Below, piece after piece: positions 20,330 through 30,231 of a DNA stretch of 64,000 nt. How positions within the stretch are numbered: the stretch's first letter is position 1; every line of letters begins with the position of its first letter. This DNA comes from Chrysophaeum taylorii (Eukaryota; Sar; Pelagophyceae; Pelagomonadales; Pelagomonadaceae). The notes beneath the pieces are model-generated. The model saw only the letters and a list, made by a program, of their open reading frames with translations, searched no databases and was not told where the DNA came from. The DNA lies in assembly GCA_029834535.1 (NCBI GenBank), contig JAQMWT010000365.1:26323-90322 (forward strand), in the 5' to 3' direction. A program made the position numbers and the translations under genes.

Positions 20330-20660
20330 AAAGTACCGGCGCCGGAGGCGCCGGCGCCGAAGGCGCCGAAAAGGTGGCGAAAAGGCACCGAAGGCGCCGA
20401 AGGCGCCGAAAAGGTGGCGAAAAGGTGGCGAAAAGGCGCCGAAGCGCCGAAGGCGCCGAAGGCCCCAAAGCGCCGAAGCGCCGAAGGCGCCGAAGGAGGC
20501 GCCGAAGCCTTCGGGGCCGGCGCTGGAGGCGCCAAAGGGGCCGAAGGCGCCAGCGGCTTTGGCGGCGCCGGTGACGCCGCCGCCGGAGGCCCCGGCGGCT
20601 TTGGCGGCGCCGAAGGCTTTAGTGGCGCCCTCCAGCGCCGTGGCGGCTTCTCCGACGACG
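20330..20660. repeat. GC-rich minisatellite built on GGCGCCGAA
   Basis: GGCGCCGAA-type units are repeated many times, mixed with AAAGGTGGCG, and grade into GGCGGC-rich sequence. It lies between the left inverted end and the 3' end of the recombinase gene. Open frames across it on both strands are low-complexity artefacts. Confidence 0.75.
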
Positions 20661-20909
20661 CCGGCGGCTTTTGTGGAGCCCTCCGGCGTCTCGGCACCTC
20701 CGCGCCGCTAAAGCCGCTTCTTCGACACCGGCGGCTCGCGCCGCGTAGAAGGACCCTTTCGCGGCCTTCTGGCACGAGGCTACGGGGTCGGCCCGAGGTT
20801 GCTAACCGATGGGTGATGCTTTTCTTACTTGTTAATGCCAGCTTGTTCCCCCGGCCGCGGACGGCCGGCGGCTTAGGGGCGGTTCCAGGGCGTGCTCGCG
20901 GTGTTCGGA

Positions 20910-23411
20910 TTAGTTGCTGCTCGCGATGCGCGGCCGTTTGGCAGCGGGGGCGAAATCGGGGTCGAACGTGTCGTCGATCTCCTTTCGGAAATTGTGGAAG
21001 TTTGCTCTTGAGATTGGGAAATCCCGGCGGGAGATTCCGGGGAGTTTGGAGATCTGACTGACTCGGTCGTCGATGTAGTTGGCCTTCATGCCGCCCTTCG
21101 CTTCGAAGGCCTTGGGCATCGGATCCGATGGGTTCTTGTGCTTCATGTACAACATCGCAAGGTAGCGGCGTACGAAGCCGAGGAGTTTGGTGGCAAGTGC
21201 GCGCTTTTTGCCAATTTCCATGTTCGACGATGCCAATCCCTTGATTTCGGCGTCGGTTCCCATAAACCTGACATACTTGAGCAGATTCTCGCAGCGTCTC
21301 TTGTCCTGGCGTGTCATGGTGGGAGGCAATTTATGTCCTAACCACCCGACAACGACATCCACGGCGGCGACGCCACTGAGTTTGTCGAGGTCGAATGAGG
21401 GTGCTGCGCTGGAACGCACGAGCATGTTGTTGGCTGTTGGAGGAGCGGTCGCGTGAGTGCAGGCCGGGAAGACGGAGGGTGGGAGAGGGCCTCGAGATTG
21501 CATGACCAAAGGCGGCATGACTGCCGCCGGCGTGGGCGGGGGCACGACAACGGCTGTGGGCGCCGGTGCGGGGATTGGTGCATTCACGATCCGCTCGGGC
21601 TGAGGCACGACAGGGGCCGGGGCCAAGGCCGGGACCGACGCCGATGCCATCGCGGGAGGCGGCGGCGGTGGTGGAAGCGGAGCGACGGGGTTGTGCGCTG
21701 CTGGAGGCGGCAGCGCCGGTGGAGGCGGCAGGAGTGGCTGCTCCGGTGGCTCGATTGGCTGCAGTTGCGGTGGTTGGGCTGGCTGCGCGACTCCAAAGTT
21801 ATCGAGCAGGCACCGAACCATCATCTGCAGCTGATCGAACTTTCCGTGGAGTTGATCGACCTTTCCGTGGAGCTCGCGGTTTTCGTTGCGCTGGCGAGCC
21901 ATCTCACGATCCTCATCGCCTGAGATCCAGCGGCCTGTGAGGTGAAGGTTGGCCTCGTCGAACGCAGAGCGAATTTTGCGGCTCCATTGGCGAAGGACGG
22001 CGTCGGGCGCGCCGTACTGCGTACTAAAGATATGATTGACGGCGTCTCGAAGCTTAAGGTTAACGAACAGGAAATAATTGCCGTCCTGCCGCTCGGGGTA
22101 GTACATGACGATGCTGGCGAAGGCCGCCGTGATGAGGCTCCACAGCTTCCCGTCGCGTTGATATTCTTCGGGGTACTGGGTGTCGATCTGAAGCACGGCT
22201 TTTATGACATCGACGAGCTTGTCGGGGTCAACGCCGAGGGCGAGGATGACGTCGATGGACGCCGGCACGGGACCGCGGGGTATTTGGCCCCAAGCCGGCT
22301 TGCGCCAGCCCGCGAGGATGATAGCGCCCGGCATGACTTGGCAGTTCAACTTCCGGAAGTATTCGAAGAATGCTGAGACAGAGCGAAGCTCGTGTCCCGT
22401 CACCATTACGCAGTGCTCGAGGGCCAACGAGCCGGCAAGATACTCGCAGACACCGTGGCGGAAGCTAGCCGCGGAGGCGTTGTCGGGAGGCTTGTCGTCG
22501 CCGCCAGTAATTTCGACGGCTTCGAAGCTGCGAGCACGCGAGCCTCGGGCCGCCGTTGAGGAATGCGGCAACAGGTCCTTGACGTATCGCCCGATCCTCT
22601 TCGCGGAGCTGTCGGTGTTGACGAGGTCGGGGAAGAGCCAGCGAGTGCCGTCGTCCTCCTGGACTTCGAGGCGATTGAGGACCATGTTGTCGGCAAACGA
22701 CGTAAGAATGCAGCGTTCCCACCCGTTCCCCGCAATCCAGGCAGTGAGCTTGGTCTTCGAGACCTTGGACTGCGGCACCGTGATGAACCACGCGTTGAAC
22801 TGGACGTCGAAGCGTCCCACGTTTCCTAGCGCCATCCACCTGGGCTCGCTCGATCGAGCCCCTGCCATCCAGAGGCCGTGGATCGTGTGGATGCGCTTGG
22901 CGGATTCCTGGCTGCCCTTCCGAGCGTAGGCCCGGACAATGCGGTCAATTTGGCAAGGGTAGATAGCTGGAGCCGTGTGGTCCTCATCTTCGCCCGCCGC
23001 CATCGAGCGTTGAGACTTGATGCGCTGGATGTTGTGGCGTATACCACGATACCAGACGGCCCATTCCGAGCGCGAATCCGAGTTGAGACACATGAAGAAG
23101 TCTTTGACGTCCGCCGCCGCTCCCCGAACGTCGAACCTGGTCTTGGCGGCCCGGAGGACGATGCCCAAAATGTCGAGGATGCTCGTCGTTCCGAGGCTCG
23201 TTTCCTCGACGAGATAGAAGGCGAAGCGTTCCCAAACCCTGGGCGTCGCCAAGACCGCAACGTCCACATCGCTGAAGGGGCCCCGGGGCCGGTCGCCTTT
23301 GCCGTTGGCGAAAGCATTGAAGTGCCGAATCGCGTTCGTTCGAGCTCGGTCGCGGTCTCCAGACATTCCTGCGCTCCCGATGGTTCCGCTGGGAACCGCG
23401 GCGCCGCTCAT
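20910..23411 (-). CDS. Tyrosine recombinase (Crypton-like transposase)
   Basis: 833 residues. An N-terminal helical region (about 20-120, core-binding-like) precedes the catalytic domain. Arg186 lies in LWMAGARSSEPRW. Lys residues of PQSKVSKTKL fit the beta-hairpin lysine. Arg318 lies in SFRHGVCEYLAG, His340 in VTGHELRS and Tyr351 in SAFFEYFRK. The spacings R-22-H-11-Y fit a tyrosine recombinase, though the first His of the usual HxxR is Ala. Residues about 545-660 are Pro/Ala-rich linker. The C-terminus (GWLGHKLPPTMTRQDKRRCE and following) is helical and basic and may bind DNA. The enzyme would cut and rejoin DNA through Tyr351. The gene fills the transposon and appears intact. GC-rich codon use resembles host genes. 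Confidence 0.8.
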   Translation of the reverse strand: MSGAAVPSGTIGSAGMSGDRDRARTNAIRHFNAFANGKGDRPRGPFSDVDVAVLATPRVWERFAFYLVEETSLGTTSILDILGIVLRAAKTRFDVRGAAADVKDFFMCLNSDSRSEWAVWYRGIRHNIQRIKSQRSMAAGEDEDHTAPAIYPCQIDRIVRAYARKGSQESAKRIHTIHGLWMAGARSSEPRWMALGNVGRFDVQFNAWFITVPQSKVSKTKLTAWIAGNGWERCILTSFADNMVLNRLEVQEDDGTRWLFPDLVNTDSSAKRIGRYVKDLLPHSSTAARGSRARSFEAVEITGGDDKPPDNASAASFRHGVCEYLAGSLALEHCVMVTGHELRSVSAFFEYFRKLNCQVMPGAIILAGWRKPAWGQIPRGPVPASIDVILALGVDPDKLVDVIKAVLQIDTQYPEEYQRDGKLWSLITAAFASIVMYYPERQDGNYFLFVNLKLRDAVNHIFSTQYGAPDAVLRQWSRKIRSAFDEANLHLTGRWISGDEDREMARQRNENRELHGKVDQLHGKFDQLQMMVRCLLDNFGVAQPAQPPQLQPIEPPEQPLLPPPPALPPPAAHNPVAPLPPPPPPPAMASASVPALAPAPVVPQPERIVNAPIPAPAPTAVVVPPPTPAAVMPPLVMQSRGPLPPSVFPACTHATAPPTANNMLVRSSAAPSFDLDKLSGVAAVDVVVGWLGHKLPPTMTRQDKRRCENLLKYVRFMGTDAEIKGLASSNMEIGKKRALATKLLGFVRRYLAMLYMKHKNPSDPMPKAFEAKGGMKANYIDDRVSQISKLPGISRRDFPISRANFHNFRKEIDDTFDPDFAPAAKRPRIASSN

Positions 23412-23455
23412 GTTTTGTCGATCCGCGTATATATATAGACTACGTCCGTCGACTC

Positions 23456-23600
23456 ACCCCGCGTTCGACTTGGCGACCTCCACGACTTGGTCGTCCACGA
23501 CTTGGTCGTCCACGACTTGGTCGTACCCCGCGTTCGACTTGGCGACCTCCTCGACTTGGTCGTCCACGACTTGGTCGTGCCCTACGACTTTGGGGCGTCG
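23456..23600. repeat. Short direct repeats upstream of the recombinase gene
   Basis: CGACTTGGTCGT(CCA) recurs about six times, arranged as two larger blocks that each begin CCCGCGTTCGACTTGGCGAC. Placement between the gene start and the right inverted end suggests subterminal binding sites or promoter repeats; this is inference. Confidence 0.7.
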
Positions 23601-23768
23601 GACGTTTGGCTCGGCTTTGGCTTTGTCGTCGCATCTATATCCAATATATATTTCCAATATCCCTATACTTTGGTTTGAAAATGCCGCGAACGTTGGGTTT
23701 CGCGACTCTTCCCCCGGTCCTTCCCCTCTGGTCTTCCGCGTGTAGGAAGCAAGCACTTCTAACGGACC

Positions 23769-23783
23769 GTCCGGAAACGTCCG
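23769..23783 (-). repeat. Right 15-bp terminal inverted repeat
   Basis: GTCCGGAAACGTCCG, perfect inverse of 20298-20312. Confidence 0.8.
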
Positions 23784-24845
23784 CCCATTTAGACAGACAG
23801 ACAGACAAACATCTGTCGATTAGTAGTTAGGACTGCTAAGAGGGGGGGGTGTGTGTGGGGAGCATGAAGGATGTGGTTTGTTTGTTTGTCCCTCGACTTA
23901 GGGTAAGGATCAGGTAGGCCCGCGAGCCGGGCATTGATCCTCCAAGCCGTCTACGGCGACCTCGCAGACTATTTCCACGACCCGCGGCGGCTCTTTCAGC
24001 GCGCCATTCTCACGCCCCGTCGAAACGATGTTGTCGATGCTGACAACGCGCGCATGACCGCGGCCTTTCCCGGAGACGAGGCGTCGGAGTTCTTTTTGGC
24101 AGACTAGGTTGGGTCGGAAGACGACGCCTCGCTCTTTACAGTCGAGTTTTCAACTCCCTGACCAGCAACGGCATGCTGATTTTGAGCGCGAGCTGAAGGT
24201 CTTCGCAACCTCGACCCGTCGCACGGCCACTGCAACGGTACCAGACACATGATCGATCGTGTCGTTGTCAAGACAGACAAACATCTGTCGATTAGTAGTA
24301 AGGACAAGAGCCAGGGCCAGACGCCCCGCGAGGTCGGCGTCCTCTTGCCCAAGCCCGTCTTCTGCCACGTCCAGCTCTACGTGGCTCTCTGTCGATCGGC
24401 ATCCCCGAGGATATACTCATCTGGGTCGACGACTCCACCCTACCCCACACGTGCTGCGCAATACCGATAAGCCCCCTCCCGGCGTCTACACGCGCACTAT
24501 AGGTGAACTTACTGGGACCACGTGAACTTACTGGGGTTTGAGATTGGGACTAGGTGAGCTTAGTGACCAGGTGAACTTACTGGGACCAAGTGAACTTACT
24601 GGGGTTTTTAGAGTGAACGCAAAGGCTAGCGGCGTGTACGGATCCAAGCAGCTTAGATTGGCGGAGGTGAGAGCGACGAGCTCGAAGGAGAGTGGGGTGA
24701 GTGGATGTGAGCACGAGTGGGCTTACACCGAACTTACTGGGGTTAGAGATTGGGACTAGGTGAACTTACTGGGACCAGGTGAACTTACTGGGGTTAGAGA
24801 TTGGGACCAGGTGAACTTACTGGCGAACTTACTGGCCTGCACTTG

Positions 24846-26177
24846 TTATTTATTATTAGGGTGTCATAATAAGATCCCGGAAGTCCAACGGACAAAAACT
24901 TGTGCACTTACTTTCCAGACGATTCACAGCGCGCTTGGAATCTGCTTCACGGCCGTGCCTGTCATTACCACAACTTTCTGTGCCCGGAAAGTCGCTTCGG
25001 TGAACTCAGAGAACGGCTGTTGGATTAGCATGACTTCTGGAGGGATTAGGAATCTCCTCTGCGCGCCAACTCCGCGTTGCGCAGGGAGGTATCGCACTTT
25101 GATCTCGACGAGATACCGTGGTTCATCGACTACGACAAAGGCACATCCTAACAACATTCGTCGGCCGAGGACGAATGGCGGTTGCGAAAACAAAGGCGAG
25201 TGCAACACATACCTGAAACGAAGCGTTGCGCGCGGAACTCACGCCGAGACCTCGCGAAGGATAGGTAGCATATTCGGAGGCGCGCGCGGGCATTGCGACT
25301 CCAAGGCGACGAGGGCGGCGACGAATGCGTGCGACAATCGTGCGAATGATTGCGTGGGACAGCAACATGTTGACGACACTCCGCGTCACAAGCGCTTGCG
25401 ACGATGTTGGCTGCGCACTTTCCTTAGAGCAGGCCTCTGCGCGCGCTCGTCCTCGTGCGCGCTCCGACTCCTTCTGCGTGTCTCGAGCAGAGCGTGGCCC
25501 ATCGCGACGCGCGACATCTCCTCGTTGCATCCCTCGAAATCAGTCCTTGATCCTTCCGAAAAGCGTCGAAACACGGCCCGTTCAACCGGAATCAAGGATC
25601 CGGGGGCTTGTCTCGCCGACTCTCGGCGGCTGAAAAAAAAAAAACAAAGCCGGAGTTTGGCCACTCCGAGCTTCATGCCGCTGGTCGATCTCCTTGACAC
25701 CTCACAGCGGCCCGTATGGCGACGGAGGAATTGGCGTCGGTGGGGCTAGTCGGCCTTTGGCTGAACGGGAACTCTCACGAGGAGGACAAGGGAAGGAAGC
25801 CGTAGTATCCGGAGCAACGTAGTTTTAATTAATAAATAAATTAATGGAGGCCCGCCGGTTGCACCGAGGGTGCATGCAGGTCGTGGCGGTGCCTAGAGTG
25901 CGCGACAACGCGAAGTCGGCCGAGTTCCTTGGTCCGGGTGGTTTGTGGAGCGAGCATCCACGCAGGGGCTGCGAGAGCTCGAAAGCGAGGAGGTCGGAGG
26001 TGGCACGTCCGTGGGAGACGCAGGGAGAGGTGCCTACACTACAAATAAATCGAGGCGACCGACCACATCCACGGTGGGCGGCCCACCCACGGGAAAAAAA
26101 AAAACTGGGCTGTCCGCCACAACACCTTCTTCTAGGGCGCAACACCGAATTCTAATCCAATAGTTGCGAGGGAACCT
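24846..26177. other. Intergenic stretch with a possible spliced gene relic
   Basis: No family was recognised. The best candidate is on the minus strand at about 24880-25310. There a frame containing GCAFVVVDEPRYLVEIKVRY becomes continuous with an upstream stretch if 25148-25212 is removed; that segment is 65 bp, starts GTATGT and ends TTAG. A long plus-strand frame (24760-25749) begins inside the Helitron-like tail and is probably chance. A-runs lie near 25633 and 26094. Confidence 0.35.
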
Positions 26178-27575
26178 TCAACGACGACGACGACTACGAC
26201 GACGGCGGTGGCGGCGGCGGTGGCGGCCGAGCATGATGGGTCGGAGGTGAAGGAGGGGGGGCGGGAATATGGGCATGCTGGCGTCGGGAAAGAGGAGGTG
26301 GGAGCTTTGGCGGTGGCTATTGAGGACGCCCTGTTGGCGCCTGGCGCGGTGGTGCATCCAGGCGCACTTTGGCGAGTCGTTTGGGCGCGTGCCCATCCAG
26401 ACCGAACCGCCCTTTTCGTGCGGGCGGTTGATCTTGGCACAGAGGGCGTCGAGGCGGCGGGTCGCGTCGGGGACGGTCCCCTGGGAGACGTATCTCTTGT
26501 GGTGGAGGAGCAACAAGGGTCCGAAAATAGGGGTCGCGCAGCGCGTGGGCCTCTCGGCGTCGCGGACGTTGAAAGCTGAGGGGAGAGCACCGAAGGTCCA
26601 ACCTCCGTCGGTCGCGTTGGTCGTCGCGTTCCGGCAGTTCCGGTCCATCAATCTGGCGAGGGGAGCCTGGTCGCCCCCAAAGCTGCGGGCCGCGTAGGAG
26701 GAGCGGTTGGCGCTGGCGGCGTCGAGCAAGGCAGCGTAGTAATCGAGATAGGTGCGTATCCACTCGTTGGCGAATCTCTCTGCTTTGGGACCTCTCCTGA
26801 CGGCGAAGGCGCCGCCCTGGGCCCCCGAGCAGAATTCCCCCGCGCGGTCGAGGCACTTGGCGTTGAGGCTCGCCGAGAAGGGTTGGGTGTCAGCACGCCG
26901 CCACACGCATCTCTGTGCCTCGGAAAACGCCGATTCTTCGAGAGACGTTTTGGCAAAAATTTTGCCGCGGATGTCGAAGCGGTGACGCCGGTGCAAGTCT
27001 TTTAACGCGATCGAAACGTCACCGCAGAAAAAGGTGTCGTCGTCCACGAAGAGCGTGAGGTCGTAGGGGCCGCGGCCGAGATTTGCGATGCGGCCGACTC
27101 TAGACCTCACCTTGAGCCGACGCTCGCGGAGCAAAGGATTTGAAGTTTCGCCAAACAGAAGCGAGTGCTGCACAACGCCTGGCAGCCCGTCGGGAACCAC
27201 CAAGTCGAACAATCTGCTGCTAAAGTTGTAGCTCTCGACCACCGCTTTCACCTGCGCCTCCTCGAGGTCCGTGAACAGGCACACGGGGACCGCGCCGCGC
27301 AGACTCGACGCCGACAAGACAACATTCCGGAGCTTACGCCGCGCCTCGCTCAGGTTAAACACGCTCTCCACGACCATGTTCCTCGTGTAGCACACCCCCA
27401 CGCTGCCGTTCGACCCCAACGCCCCTGTCGCCATCACGACGACCGCCCGCAACATCCCGTTCAACGGTTCACGCACGACCCCATCCTCGACCGAATATTT
27501 TGTACGCAAATACATACACGCAAAACACAAATACAATAATACAAATACAGCTGATAAGGGTAAGTAAGTAAGCAA
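26178..27575 (-). CDS. Type II membrane glycosyltransferase-like protein
   Basis: 465 residues. Residues about 4-24 (LPLSAVFVLLYLCFACMYL) form a signal anchor, followed by a luminal domain with several NxS/T sequons. YDLTLFVDDDTFFCGDV near residues 169-185 gives a DxD-type metal/nucleotide-sugar motif placed as in GT-A glycosyltransferases. AQGGAFAVRRG and FGGDQAPLARLM resemble later acceptor-site blocks of such enzymes. Golgi location and transfer of a sugar from a nucleotide donor are inferred; donor and acceptor are unknown. The last about 45 residues (LGRHRRRHRRRRSRRRR) come from simple ACG/GGC repeats, so the true C-terminus may lie earlier or behind an intron. Confidence 0.65.
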   Translation of the reverse strand: MLTYLPLSAVFVLLYLCFACMYLRTKYSVEDGVVREPLNGMLRAVVVMATGALGSNGSVGVCYTRNMVVESVFNLSEARRKLRNVVLSASSLRGAVPVCLFTDLEEAQVKAVVESYNFSSRLFDLVVPDGLPGVVQHSLLFGETSNPLLRERRLKVRSRVGRIANLGRGPYDLTLFVDDDTFFCGDVSIALKDLHRRHRFDIRGKIFAKTSLEESAFSEAQRCVWRRADTQPFSASLNAKCLDRAGEFCSGAQGGAFAVRRGPKAERFANEWIRTYLDYYAALLDAASANRSSYAARSFGGDQAPLARLMDRNCRNATTNATDGGWTFGALPSAFNVRDAERPTRCATPIFGPLLLLHHKRYVSQGTVPDATRRLDALCAKINRPHEKGGSVWMGTRPNDSPKCAWMHHRARRQQGVLNSHRQSSHLLFPDASMPIFPPPLLHLRPIMLGRHRRRHRRRRSRRRR

Positions 27576-28899
27576 GCGCCCCCATCGTCGACTTCCGAAC
27601 CCGAAGAAAAAGACGGGTGAAAGAAATTCGGGACCGCCCGGTTGATCGTCAAGGGCATCGACCAGTTAGTTCGACATGGGATTTTGCCGATCGTTGGTCG
27701 TGAAGAGGGGTCGAAAGGACCGTCGGCCGCAGAAGAAGCACCTTGTAGTTTTTTATACAAGTACAAACTGTATAGTTTCGACCAAAGGCCCTGCTGCGAC
27801 GGCCACTAATATATATAATAATTAAGTCTGCTTCTTATAAATCTAGTCTTTACTCTACAGTAGTAGTCTTTCTCTTTCGAATCTGTCTGCTTTTAGAAGT
27901 TCTGGCAAATGATGGGCTTCAAGACGCAACGACTCTTGATGAACTGGTGTTGCGGATATGTCGACGACGATGGTCTTGGGAATCAATCATTTTGGCGCTC
28001 GAGGTCATCCATCCCTGCGTCATCCGTCGCGCATCAGGGAACTGACTGACTGACTGACTGACTGACTGACGTGCAGGCGATGATGATGAAAAGCAGTGGG
28101 GTTGACATTATCAGCGATGATGCCAGACGTCCTCGACACATTCTTACCTCGGGCGCCTGACTCGTGGCCATTTTCACCGCATAGAGGTCGCCGCCGCCGA
28201 ATTCGCGTCGCTCGCCCGAGAAAGGAAGGCCGTGTTATCGCCGACCGAGACACGTAGTGGCCTCCGTCTCGAAGCCCATCAAAGCAAAGGGCCCGCAGCG
28301 GCTTGCCGAGGTTGGACCACATCATATTGATGTTGGCCACCGTCGTCTCCTCGAAGAATCTATTAGTTCCGTCAAAGAACTGTTCGCGTCTCTACCGCAA
28401 ACTTGTCTTCCGCGTACCTCGAGCGCCGATTTTTCCCGTCTCCTGTTCTGCGATCTTCCGCAGGTTTTCAAGATATTCCCGGACGTGTGATGTGCGCAAA
28501 GCCACATGCCTTACCGACGACACGGTAGCTCTGAATTTGCTGCACTTGCGTTTGGCAGCCACGCGCCGCGCAAGAAGACTCTTTCTTTCTGCCGTCGCTC
28601 TCCCATCAGTAGGGGCGCAGAGCACTCTGCGGGCTCCTGCTCCTGGTCGCCATGAACACTGTCGGCTCGGTCGGTGCAGTACCTGCACGTACGGTACGTC
28701 GCGCGTCGCCAGAGCACAGAGCGTACCTTCACATCTGTTTCTGGAATTTTTTTCGAGGCGATGGGTGAGCAGCGGCAGCAGGAGAGGCTTGAAAGGCGGG
28801 CGGGCGGGATTTTGGGATTGAGATAGAAGACCAATAATAAGTGCCAGGTGTTACCTATTGTGTCCAAAGTTCGCGAAGGAAGAGTATGGCGCTCGGTCC
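27576..28899. other. Intergenic stretch between two minus-strand genes
   Basis: No gene was recognised. It contains an ACTG microsatellite (28041-28070) and AT-rich sequence at 27800-27850. The left part is the likely promoter of the glycosyltransferase gene; the right part is the 3' flank of the WD40 gene. Confidence 0.4.
28041..28070. repeat. ACTG microsatellite
   Basis: Seven and a half uninterrupted copies of ACTG. Confidence 0.9.
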
Positions 28900-30231
28900 C
28901 TATGCAATGTTGCAGATGGAGGACTTGGTGTTGACGAGGGAGCGGTCGGGCGGGCCGTCGAAAAAGTCCATCATAGCCGCGAGGTCGAAGTCGATGCCGC
29001 GGCGGCGAGCGGCCTCGGTTCCAAAATCGTCGACGTTCGGGATGCCTTTTTGGTACATGAAGGCCGTGAGCTGGAGTAGTTTGTCGAGATCGTCGTCGGT
29101 CATGCCCCCGACTTTGGACAATACAGTGTAGTGTCCGACATCGACGGGCCACTTCTCGCGGTCGGGGTCCTCGTCATCAATCCATAAAGCGATGTCCTCG
29201 GTCGCATTGTCGAGGAGCTCGCGGAGTCGTGGTACGTTGATATCAACGTCGCGGCGCGCGAGTTCGTAGGCGTGCTGGATGACGGCGAGCCGGACGAGAA
29301 CGGTCCTGAGGCCGCTGTGGACGTCCCAGACCTTGGCCGTGCCGTCGTTCGAGCCGGAGACGAGGTACTGGCCGTCCGGCGAGAAGGCGACCGAGTTCAC
29401 GTAGCTTCTGTGGCCTCTCAGGATGTGGACGAGGTCGAAGTCATCGTACCTCGCGTCCCAGAGGCGGATCGTCGCGTCGTACGAGGCCGACGCGAGGATT
29501 CCATTCAAGGAAAAGGCGAGGGCCTCGACCATCTTGGTGTGGCCTCTGAGGATACGAAATGTTTTGCGCGGTCCGTGGACATCCCAGAGACGGACGATCG
29601 CGTCGGCGGAGCCCGTGGCGAAAATCGGTCTGGAGAGAGAAAAGGCGACAGCGCGGACGCTGTCGCCGTGATCCTCTACAAAACAGAGGTGTATCGGATC
29701 GGTGGGCGACCTGACGTCCCAGAGCGTGGCGGTGCGGTCGTCGGAGGCACAAGCGAGAACCCAAGCTCTCGAAATCGCGACGTCTCGAATCTTACTCTTG
29801 AAACCGAGGCCCCGGAGCGTGTTGATATAGCAGAATAGCGAGCCCACCTCCCAGAGCTTCACGGTCGAGTCCCACGAGGCGCTCGCAACAAACGCGCCGT
29901 CGGGCGCGAACGTGATCGCGCACACGTTATCGCGGTGACCGTCGAACGTCGTCGCCAGCGTTGGCTCGCGCCGATCCGCGAGGTTCCACACGTTGATTTT
30001 CCTCGAGTGGCTCGCCACCATAAGAGGAACGGCCTCATTTGGCGACAGCGCAACAGCACGAACGTAATGCGACTCGACCCGGCATAGACGCTCCTTCGAC
30101 TTGAGGTCCACGATCCCGGCCCCGCGCTCGGTTGCGTCCACGAGATTATTGCTGTCCACGGCGACGCACAGCACCCACCGGCCGACCTTTTTTACAGTAG
30201 TCTCTTCGAACGACGATCTCCACGTTATCAT
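28900..30231 (-). CDS. WD40-repeat protein
   Basis: 443 residues. Six clear WD units end in INVWNL, VKLWEV, ATLWDV, VRLWDV, IRLWDA and AKVWDV, with GH pairs such as FDGHRDNV, LRGHTKMV and LRGHRSYV. A weaker N-terminal unit (residues about 15-60) would complete a seven-bladed propeller. A helical C-terminal part (about 335-443) contains DDEDPDREKWPVD and MTDDDLDKLLQL. WD40 propellers act as binding scaffolds; no catalytic role or partner can be read from the sequence. The gene is divergent from the broken gene at 30522, with 290 bp between. Confidence 0.85.
   Translation of the reverse strand: MITWRSSFEETTVKKVGRWVLCVAVDSNNLVDATERGAGIVDLKSKERLCRVESHYVRAVALSPNEAVPLMVASHSRKINVWNLADRREPTLATTFDGHRDNVCAITFAPDGAFVASASWDSTVKLWEVGSLFCYINTLRGLGFKSKIRDVAISRAWVLACASDDRTATLWDVRSPTDPIHLCFVEDHGDSVRAVAFSLSRPIFATGSADAIVRLWDVHGPRKTFRILRGHTKMVEALAFSLNGILASASYDATIRLWDARYDDFDLVHILRGHRSYVNSVAFSPDGQYLVSGSNDGTAKVWDVHSGLRTVLVRLAVIQHAYELARRDVDINVPRLRELLDNATEDIALWIDDEDPDREKWPVDVGHYTVLSKVGGMTDDDLDKLLQLTAFMYQKGIPNVDDFGTEAARRRGIDFDLAAMMDFFDGPPDRSLVNTKSSICNIA

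Larger units (their letters stand above)
20298..23783 (-). mobile_element. Tyrosine-recombinase transposon with 15-bp inverted ends
   Basis: CGGACGTTTCCGGAC at 20298-20312 and its exact reverse complement at 23769-23783 bound a 3486-bp segment holding one large gene (20910-23411). The segment sits inside the TTTG/TCTG microsatellite of the nested Helitron-like copy: that copy's TCTG tract lies to the right and its TTTG tract followed by CCCTCGATTTAGGG lies to the left on the coding strand. No clear target duplication is seen. Crypton elements encode similar enzymes but usually lack inverted ends. Confidence 0.7.
19259..23832 (-). mobile_element. Helitron-like element in reverse orientation, nested in the composite
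   Basis: On the minus strand it begins TCCTAACTACTAATCGACAG at 23832 and ends CCTGCACTTG at 19259. Removing it joins TGTCGA to CTGCTAAG, exactly the uninterrupted type-B sequence seen near 53151. The insertion is therefore precise, before a T, with no target duplication. Its microsatellite is interrupted by the tyrosine-recombinase transposon at 20298-23783. The helicase relic lies at about 19660-20210. Confidence 0.85.
19198..24845 (+). mobile_element. Composite Helitron-like element (type B head, type A tail) with nested insertion
   Basis: The head TCTTAACTACTAATCGACAG and TTTG tract are followed by type-B sequence CTTTAAATGTCGA. This is interrupted by the inverted element 19259-23832 and resumes as CTGCTAAGAGGGGG at 23833. 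After GGATGTGG the sequence switches, at a TTTG microsatellite near 23880, to type-A sequence (CCCTCGACTTAGGG) with helicase relic, and ends CACTTG at 24845 before a T. At 24268-24303 a short inverted copy of the element's own head replaces part of the helicase relic. Confidence 0.75.

Noticed and set aside
20260-21061. Ala/Pro-rich frames on both strands
   Set aside because: Translation of the GGCGCCGAA minisatellite in the transposon flank; no signal of a real protein.
24760-25749. 329-codon plus-strand frame
   Set aside because: It starts inside the Helitron-like tail, has no recognisable motif, and the opposite strand gives a more protein-like, possibly spliced reading.
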